Shown here: positions 6,260-10,947 of the stretch, in pieces
Layout: the number at the start of each line of letters is the position of its first letter
Numbering within the stretch: position 1 is the first letter of the stretch
Program-made: the position numbers and the translations under genes
Notes under the pieces: generated by a model
Seen by the model: the letters and a program-made list of their open reading frames with translations, nothing else
Databases searched by the model: none
What the model was told of the DNA's origin: nothing
Source: Chloroflexota bacterium
GTDB taxonomy: Bacteria > Chloroflexota > Anaerolineae > Aggregatilineales > UBA2796
Assembly: GCA_017743585.1 (NCBI GenBank)
Contig: JAGHYP010000071.1
Coordinates: 1 to 10,947, forward strand
Reading direction: 5' to 3'
Length of the DNA stretch: 10,947 nucleotides

Positions 6260-6922
6260 ATGCCCAAAATCTCTGCCTTCATCTTCGATCTAGACGGCGT
6301 GATCACGGATACAGCCGAGTATCACTACCGCGCGTGGAAGCGCCTTGCCGATGAGGAAGGCTTGCCGTTCAGTCGCGAAGATAACGAGGCGCTGCGCGGC
6401 GTCTCGCGCCGTGAGAGCCTGCTGCGCTTGCTCAAGGGCAAAGTGCTGCCCGAGCCACAGATGGAAGCCTACATGGCGCGCAAAAACGAGTACTATCGCG
6501 CCTTTTTGGCGCAGATCACGCCAGCCGACCTGCTGGAAGGCGTGGCAGAATTCCTCGCGGAGGCGCGCGCGCACGGCCTCAAGATCGGGCTCGGCTCTGC
6601 CAGCAAGAACGCGCGCGATGTGCTGAGCGCTCTGGGAATCACAGATCAGTTTGACGCAATCGGCGACGGTTACTCCGTCAGCCGCACCAAACCCGCGCCC
6701 GATCTGTTCGTCTGGGTAGCCGGCAGGCTGAACGTGCCGCCCGCCGAGTGCGTCGTCTTCGAAGACGCCGAGGCAGGCATCGCCGCTGCGCGCGAGTGCG
6801 GCATGTACACAGTCGGCATTGGCGAGCCAACTCGCGTCGGCGCGGCGAATTTGGTCTTGCCAAGCTTAGCAGGCGTATCGGTCAGCCAGATTTTGAGCAA
6901 GTTGACCGACTCGCCACATTGA
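6260..6922 (+). CDS. pgmB: Beta-phosphoglucomutase (HAD superfamily)
   Basis: This 220-residue cytosolic enzyme converts beta-glucose 1-phosphate to glucose 6-phosphate through beta-glucose 1,6-bisphosphate. It aligns by eye almost throughout with Lactococcus lactis beta-phosphoglucomutase (221 residues). FDLDGVITDTAEYH carries the nucleophile D10 and acid/base D12. The cap-domain motif GVSRRESL holds R50. GSASKN (112-117) is HAD motif II, K144 in RTKPAPD is motif III, and E168/D169 in FEDAEAGI bind magnesium. I chose the ATG at 6260, preceded by AAGAGGA nine bases upstream, because it gives the family's usual N-terminus; an in-frame ATG at 6218 would add 14 unrelated residues. Its product specificity demands a partner that releases beta-glucose 1-phosphate, which the GH65 phosphorylase downstream provides. 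The stop codon overlaps the -35 box of the lacI promoter. Confidence 0.95.
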   Translation: MPKISAFIFDLDGVITDTAEYHYRAWKRLADEEGLPFSREDNEALRGVSRRESLLRLLKGKVLPEPQMEAYMARKNEYYRAFLAQITPADLLEGVAEFLAEARAHGLKIGLGSASKNARDVLSALGITDQFDAIGDGYSVSRTKPAPDLFVWVAGRLNVPPAECVVFEDAEAGIAAARECGMYTVGIGEPTRVGAANLVLPSLAGVSVSQILSKLTDSPH

Positions 6923-6947
6923 CAGCAGCGCGCAGTCGGGCTATGAT
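6919..6947 (+). promoter_or_regulatory. Sigma-70-type promoter of the lacI gene
   Basis: TTGACA (6919-6924), overlapping the mutase stop codon, is followed after exactly 17 bases by TATGAT (6942-6947). Transcription would start near 6954, just before the palindrome at 6957. This gives lacI and the phosphorylase gene their own repressible promoter in addition to read-through from the mutase gene. Confidence 0.7.
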
Positions 6948-6956
6948 GAACACACG

Positions 6957-6968
6957 TGAAACGTTTCA
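6957..6968. promoter_or_regulatory. LacI-type operator at the lacI promoter (autoregulation)
   Basis: TGAAACGTTTCA is a perfect 12-bp palindrome with a central CG, nine bases past the -10 box and ending at the start of the lacI ribosome site (AGAAGGTG, 6968-6975). It matches the importer palindrome at 10 of 12 bases, differing only at the symmetric second and eleventh positions. Binding here would repress lacI itself and probably the phosphorylase gene behind it. Confidence 0.75.
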
Positions 6969-6980
6969 GAAGGTGACAGC

Positions 6981-8147
6981 ATGGCGACGCTGAAGCAGGT
7001 GGCAGCGCTGGCTGACGTGCCGATCTTGACTGCCTATCAGGCGTTGAGCGGCTCAGCGGCAGTCCCACAGGCGCAGCGACAGAGCGTTTTAGCAGCCGCT
7101 GAGCAGCTCGGCTACACGCTTCACGTCACCATCAAAGACGTGGCTGCGCTCGCCGGGGTCTCGATTGCAACTGTCTCCTACGCGCTGAACAACAGCGCGC
7201 CTGTCAGCGCAGCGACTCGCCAGCGCGTGTTGGAAGCAGCGGCTGCGCTCAACTACCGCCCGAATGTGAACGGGCGGACGCTACAAGCGAATAAAACGCG
7301 CTTGGTCGGCTACGGCTGGCACGACGTCAAGCGCGGCAGCAGCGCGTCTTTTCTGGATCGCTTCACCTACTGGATGGCGCAGGCGGTTGAGTCGTACGGC
7401 TATCACGTGCTGACCTTCGCGCATAGCGAGGAATCGCCCACAGACGCCTACCGAGAGCTGATCCAGACCAATCGGGTGGACGGCTTCATCTTGGCGCACA
7501 CGAATCGCAACGATGTGCGCATCCGCTATCTGATGGAAGCACGCGTGCCTTTTGCTGCCTTTGGGCGCGCCAATGACCGCTGGGACTTCCCTTATGTGGA
7601 TGTGGACGGCCGGCGCGGCGTGGAGCTGGTCACTGAGCATTTGATCGAGCTGGGGCACACTCGCATTGCGCTGATCGGCTGGCCTGAGGGATCGCTGAGC
7701 GGCGACGCGCGTGTGCAAGGCTATTTTGACGCGCTGGACGCGGCAGCGCTCCCAGTCCATTCGGCGTGGGTCAGGCGCGCCGAGAACTCGAGCGCAGCAG
7801 CAGCGGCGGCAGCCGCCGAGCTGATGGCGCTGCCTAGCGCGTTGCGCCCAACCGCCATTGCGTGCGTCAGCGACCTGATGGCGATTGGCGTGATGAACTA
7901 CCTGAACAGCCGTGGCATTCGAGTTGGCTATGACGTGGCAGTCAGCGGCTTTGACGACGAGCCGATTGCCGAGCTAGTGCATCCGCCGCTGACCACGCTC
8001 CGCCAGCCCGTGGATGACCTTGCGGCGCAAGTAGTCGCGCTGCTGATGGCAGAGCTAGAGCGCATTCCCGCGCCGCAGCGCCAGATTCTGGTCGCACCAC
8101 AACTGATCGTGCGCGCCAGCACTGATCCAAAGCGTCAACTCCCCTAA
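6981..8147 (+). CDS. LacI-family regulator with two tandem helix-turn-helix domains
   Basis: This 388-residue regulator has an unusual N-terminus. Residues 3-48 (TLKQVAALADVPILTAYQAL...) and 50-95 (TIKDVAALAGVSIATVSYAL...) are two LacI-type DNA-binding domains, identical at 24 of 46 positions with a period of 47 residues. Only the second keeps the canonical A-T-V-S recognition-helix pattern and is followed by a hinge (GRTLQANKTRLVG, 98-110) with the expected Leu101. The first has PILTAYQALSG at this place, so it is degenerate or reads a different site. Residues 108-385 form the periplasmic-binding-protein-like sensor and dimer domain, with HLIELGHTRIALIG and VSGFDDEPIAELVHPPLTTLRQP typical of the family. 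The extra domain is in frame with the only start that has a good ribosome site, so it is not a start-calling artefact. Two palindromes nearby (6181, 6957) are likely operators; the effector is probably the disaccharide or a metabolite of it. Usual family length is about 330-350. Confidence 0.93.
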   Translation: MATLKQVAALADVPILTAYQALSGSAAVPQAQRQSVLAAAEQLGYTLHVTIKDVAALAGVSIATVSYALNNSAPVSAATRQRVLEAAAALNYRPNVNGRTLQANKTRLVGYGWHDVKRGSSASFLDRFTYWMAQAVESYGYHVLTFAHSEESPTDAYRELIQTNRVDGFILAHTNRNDVRIRYLMEARVPFAAFGRANDRWDFPYVDVDGRRGVELVTEHLIELGHTRIALIGWPEGSLSGDARVQGYFDALDAAALPVHSAWVRRAENSSAAAAAAAAELMALPSALRPTAIACVSDLMAIGVMNYLNSRGIRVGYDVAVSGFDDEPIAELVHPPLTTLRQPVDDLAAQVVALLMAELERIPAPQRQILVAPQLIVRASTDPKRQLP

Positions 8148-8184
8148 CATTTCTTTCCGATGAGCAACCGAGAGGCTTAAAACG

Positions 8185-10353
8185 ATGATCTCACCCGTTG
8201 ATCAGCGCACGTGGTTTGTGAGCGAGGCGCCGTTCAATCCGTTCAAGTTACATCACACTGAGACGATCTTCACGGTCGGCAATGGCTTCATGGGCGTGCG
8301 CGGCACTTTCGAAGAAGGTTACAGCGGTCAGCTTGCCACAACGCTTGTGCATGGCATCTTCAATCGCGCTGAAGGCGAGCCTGTGCCAGATATCGTGAAT
8401 TTGCCAAATCCATTGCCTGTGCAAATCATCGTGGACGGCGAGCCGTTCCATATGACGGCGGGCAAAGTGCTTGGCTTTCAGCGCACGCTCGATCTCAAGC
8501 GCGCCGCGCTGACCCGCGAAGTGCTGTGGCGCACATCGCAAGGCGTCGTCGTCAAGCTGAGCTTCGAGCGCTTCGCCAGCCTCGCTGATGAGCATCTGCT
8601 GGTGCAGCGCGTGCGTACCCGCGCGCTGCTCGGCGCGCCGCAGATCGAGATTCGCTCGTCCATAGACACCAAAGTGACCAACGAAGGCGTGCAACATCTG
8701 ACTGACCTACAGATGTGCCTTGCCGATGCCGAGATTTTGGTCACAGCGCGCACGAGCCAGAGCGGCTATGGCATCGCCGTCTGCGCTGCACATAGCTTGA
8801 GCGCCGACGCAGCCGCACAGAGCGACTCTGAGCAGGTGCGCTATGCCTTCAGCTTGCCACAAGGGAATGAGGTCAGCCTGACCAAAATCAGCGCTATCTA
8901 CACCACGCGCCAGACCGATCAGCCCGCTGAGGCGGCGCAGACTGCGGCGCGTGCAGCGCTCAAACAGGGCTATGAGGCCCTGTTTGCTTCGCATTGCGCG
9001 GCTTGGGAGCAATATTGGTACACCTCTGACGTGCAGATCGAAGGCGATGAAGTGGCGCAGCGGGCTGTGCGCTTCGCGACCTATCATGTTTTGATCGCCG
9101 CGCCGCGTCACGATGAGCGCGTCAGCATTGGCGCGAAAGCGCTCTCCGGTCTCGGCTACAAAGGTCACGTTTTCTGGGATACCGAGCTGTTCATGCTGCC
9201 GATGCTGACCGTGACTCAGCCAAAGTTGGCGCGCAATTTGCTGATGTATCGCTATCACAATCTGCAAGGCGCGCGTGAGAAAGCGCGTGCGAACGGCTAC
9301 GAAGGCGCGATGTTCCCTTGGGAAAGCGCTGATACAGGCGAAGAGGCGACGCCGCAATGGTCGCATCCGCAGCCTGACGGCACGCGCATTCGCATTTGGA
9401 CAGGCGATAACGAGCAGCACATCAGCACGGATATCGCCTACGCCGTGCTGCAATACTGGCGATGGACAGGCGACGATGAGTTTTTCGTGAAATACGGCGC
9501 GGAGATCGTGCTGGATACAGCAGTTTTCTGGGGCAGCCGTGCTGAATACAACGCTGAGCGGGATCGCTACGAGTTGCGCACGCAGATCGGGCCGGATGAG
9601 TACCATGAGAACGTGAACAATAGCGCATTCACTAACAGCATGGTGCGCTGGCACTTGCAACAGGCGCTCGCCGTGCGCCAGTGGTTGCTCACACATCATC
9701 CGCAGGCAGGCGAGGCGCTCCTAGCGCGCTTAGGCATCACAGAGGCGCGTTGCGCGAAGTGGGCGGAGATCGCGGCGAAGATGTATGTGCCGCGCGATCC
9801 TGAGACAGGCGTGCTGGAGCAATTCGAGGGCTTTTTCAACCTAGAGCGTTTCGACCTGACGCATTGGCAGCCGCGCGTCGCCAACATGGATTCGATTCTC
9901 GGTCATGCGCGCACGCAACGCACAATGGTCATCAAGCAGGCGGATATCGTGATGCTGATGGCGCTCTTGGGCGATCAATTCGGCACGCCTGAGGTGCAAC
10001 AGGCGAACTGGGATTTCTACTACCCGCTGGTGGATCACGGCTCGTCGCTCAGTCCGTCTATGCACGCTTGGGTAGCGGCGCGGCTCGGTTTGCTTGAGGA
10101 CGCTTACAAGCTGTTCATCTACGCCGCGAACATTGACCTTGAGGACTTGAAAGGCAACGTGCGCGACGGCATCCATGCGGCCGCCAGCGGCGGCGTGTGG
10201 CAAGCGGTCGCTTTCGGCTTCGCCGGCTTGAGCTTGGACGAGCACGGCGAGCTACAAGTGAAGCCGAACTTGCCGCCACACTGGCGCAGCGTGACCTTAC
10301 GCGCCTATCATCGCGGGCAGCTGAGGACGATTCGCCTGACGGCGCAAGATTAG
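8185..10353 (+). CDS. GH65 disaccharide phosphorylase (kojibiose/maltose/trehalose-type)
   Basis: This 722-residue cytosolic glycoside phosphorylase of family GH65 splits an alpha-glucosyl disaccharide with phosphate, by inversion, to beta-glucose 1-phosphate and a free sugar. The N-terminal beta-sandwich (about 1-270) contains ETIFTVGNGFMGVRGTFEEG. The (alpha/alpha)6 catalytic domain follows, with FWDTELFMLP (330-339), MFPWESADTGEEATP and IGPDEYHE, whose E472 is the expected general acid. Phosphate-binding elements K584-Q585 (KQAD) and H618-GSSLSPS are present, which separates it from hydrolases of the family. The C-terminal GNVRDGIHAAASGG element is complete. Usual length is 720-790. It starts 37 bases after lacI with GAGAGG upstream of the ATG and no separate promoter seen. 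Pairing with a beta-phosphoglucomutase and an ABC importer resembles E. coli ycj, where YcjT acts on kojibiose. Substrate choice among kojibiose, maltose, nigerose and trehalose is not decided by anything I can read. Confidence 0.92.
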   Translation: MISPVDQRTWFVSEAPFNPFKLHHTETIFTVGNGFMGVRGTFEEGYSGQLATTLVHGIFNRAEGEPVPDIVNLPNPLPVQIIVDGEPFHMTAGKVLGFQRTLDLKRAALTREVLWRTSQGVVVKLSFERFASLADEHLLVQRVRTRALLGAPQIEIRSSIDTKVTNEGVQHLTDLQMCLADAEILVTARTSQSGYGIAVCAAHSLSADAAAQSDSEQVRYAFSLPQGNEVSLTKISAIYTTRQTDQPAEAAQTAARAALKQGYEALFASHCAAWEQYWYTSDVQIEGDEVAQRAVRFATYHVLIAAPRHDERVSIGAKALSGLGYKGHVFWDTELFMLPMLTVTQPKLARNLLMYRYHNLQGAREKARANGYEGAMFPWESADTGEEATPQWSHPQPDGTRIRIWTGDNEQHISTDIAYAVLQYWRWTGDDEFFVKYGAEIVLDTAVFWGSRAEYNAERDRYELRTQIGPDEYHENVNNSAFTNSMVRWHLQQALAVRQWLLTHHPQAGEALLARLGITEARCAKWAEIAAKMYVPRDPETGVLEQFEGFFNLERFDLTHWQPRVANMDSILGHARTQRTMVIKQADIVMLMALLGDQFGTPEVQQANWDFYYPLVDHGSSLSPSMHAWVAARLGLLEDAYKLFIYAANIDLEDLKGNVRDGIHAAASGGVWQAVAFGFAGLSLDEHGELQVKPNLPPHWRSVTLRAYHRGQLRTIRLTAQD

Positions 10354-10374
10354 ATAGCGTTTGCAGCGGGAGGT

Positions 10375-10947
10375 ATGCTATGGTGCGCAGCTCAGAGAGA
10401 ACAGAAAGGCATTCTCAACGTGAGTGCGCACCAAACTCAAGCCGAGAACTTGCTCAAGCACGGCGCGTTGACGGGCGCTCGCTGCGCTTCTGACGATCCA
10501 GCGCGTCCTGATCTCGCTGAGACTTTCAGCAATCCGTCTCAATCCCATAGATTGCGTCCAAGTTACGCCGTGCTGCTGGCGTTTGCGCTGATTCTCTTGG
10601 CGATCTTCGCAGCGCGCCTACGCCTGCTGGATAACTTCCTCATGGACCACGACGAGGTCTGGACAATCTGGCAGAGCATCGGCACGCCCGCCGAAGTTCT
10701 GCGCTGGACGCCTTACGACTGGACGCCGCTGCACTATCAGCTACAAGGGCTATGGCAGAGCGCAGTCGGCTTCCAGCCTGTCACGGCGCGCTTGGCGACT
10801 GTATTCACTTTTTTGATCGGCGTCGCCTGTGTCTTTCGCCTGACGACGCGGCTCAGCGGCAGTAGTGTCAGTGGATTGATCGGCGCGTCCGCTTTTGGCG
10901 CTTTTGCGGTCAACACGTACATTAGCAACTGTCTCTTATACACATCT
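10375..10947 (+). CDS. GT39-type membrane glycosyltransferase, partial (contig end)
   Basis: An uninterrupted frame runs from the ATG at 10375, or the GTG at 10420, to the window edge. After a polar N-terminus a membrane segment appears (YAVLLAFALILLAIFAARLR), followed by MDHDEVWTIW, the acidic first-loop motif typical of dolichyl-phosphate-mannose/GT39-type glycosyltransferases. Then come TPLHYQLQGLW and two more hydrophobic segments. Such enzymes transfer a sugar from a polyprenyl-phosphate donor outside the membrane. The start is uncertain: GGGAGG (10368-10373) is one base from the ATG at 10375 but six from another ATG at 10380, which opens a different, short frame ending at 10493. The GTG at 10420 has a weak AAAGG. 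The last residues (CLLYTS) come from adapter sequence and are not part of the protein. It is 21-66 bases from the phosphorylase, so it may be co-transcribed. Confidence 0.75.
   Translation, partial: MLWCAAQREQKGILNVSAHQTQAENLLKHGALTGARCASDDPARPDLAETFSNPSQSHRLRPSYAVLLAFALILLAIFAARLRLLDNFLMDHDEVWTIWQSIGTPAEVLRWTPYDWTPLHYQLQGLWQSAVGFQPVTARLATVFTFLIGVACVFRLTTRLSGSSVSGLIGASAFGAFAVNTYISNCLLYTS
10929..10947 (+). other. Nextera/Tn5 mosaic-end adapter at the contig end
   Basis: The final 19 bases, CTGTCTCTTATACACATCT, are exactly the Tn5 mosaic-end sequence read through in Nextera libraries. On the reverse strand it yields the well-known artefact peptide start MYKRQ. It marks untrimmed sequencing adapter and is not genomic DNA or a natural transposon end. 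Confidence 0.97.

Noticed and set aside
7784..7823. Possible repeat tract encoding an alanine run in the regulator
   Set aside because: The run of eight Ala uses mixed GCA/GCG/GCC codons inside a helix of the sensor domain. It is not a simple DNA repeat or a domain boundary.
8148..8184. Third operator ahead of the phosphorylase gene
   Set aside because: TTAAAACGATG resembles one half of the palindrome only. There is no second half and no promoter boxes in the 37-base gap.
8707..9699. 330-residue open frame on the minus strand
   Set aside because: It is a shadow of the GH65 gene, whose motifs (FWDTELF, GPDEYHE) lie in the plus-strand frame. The shadow has no recognisable domain and arises from GC-rich codon structure.
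10737..10943. Reverse-strand open frame beginning MYKRQ
   Set aside because: Its first codons are the reverse complement of the Nextera adapter, and the rest is antisense to the glycosyltransferase frame.
10921..10947. Natural Tn5 transposon end
   Set aside because: The mosaic end is an engineered hybrid, occurs here only at the contig terminus, and no transposase gene or target duplication is present.
1..10947. CRISPR array, tRNA or rRNA genes
   Set aside because: I saw no regularly spaced direct repeats and no cloverleaf or rRNA-like segments on reading through; no search was run.

Overview
The window looks like a chromosomal piece of a moderately GC-rich bacterium. The gene content fits Chloroflexota (Anaerolineae-like): a two-permease sugar ABC importer with no ATPase gene beside it, a YesL-like membrane protein, several GT-C (GT39-type) membrane glycosyltransferases, and an SmtB-like sensor. 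This taxon is inferred from gene content, not from a marker gene. The last 19 bases are the Tn5/Nextera mosaic-end adapter, so the right edge is a contig end and not biology.

Layout. (1) Positions 1-1500 are AT-richer than the rest: I counted 26/60 G+C in 481-540 and 21/60 in 601-660, against 37/60 in both 1621-1680 and 9541-9600. They hold a leader with no recognisable gene and a broken GT-C membrane glycosyltransferase, seen as an N-terminal membrane half (390-1160) and a C-terminal remnant in another frame (1112-1414). (2) Positions 1522-2210 are a translationally coupled metal-homeostasis pair: an SmtB-like zinc sensor with both metal sites intact, and a 107-residue His-rich protein built from two 31-residue repeats. 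(3) Positions 2207-6151 on the minus strand form a sugar import operon, in transcription order solute-binding protein, intercistronic hairpin, MalF-type permease, MalG-type permease, YesL/DUF624 protein. (4) Positions 6260-10353 on the plus strand are divergent from it and encode beta-phosphoglucomutase, a LacI-family regulator and a GH65 disaccharide phosphorylase. (5) Position 10375 (or 10420) onward is the start of another GT39-type glycosyltransferase, cut by the contig end.

How it fits together. A glucose-containing disaccharide would be imported by the ABC system (ATPase expected elsewhere) and split by the GH65 enzyme with phosphate to beta-glucose 1-phosphate plus a free sugar. The mutase would convert beta-glucose 1-phosphate to glucose 6-phosphate. 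The gene set parallels the E. coli ycj cluster (YcjN/O/P, YcjT, YcjU, YcjW), whose YcjT is a kojibiose phosphorylase. Kojibiose is therefore a leading but unproven substrate, alongside maltose, nigerose and trehalose. Two perfect 12-bp palindromes with the core AAACGTTT lie just downstream of two near-consensus sigma-70 promoters, one for the importer and one for lacI, so the LacI protein probably represses both.

The most unusual item is the LacI regulator. It carries two tandem LacI-type helix-turn-helix domains 47 residues apart (24 of 46 positions identical). Only the second is followed by a hinge and a sensor domain.
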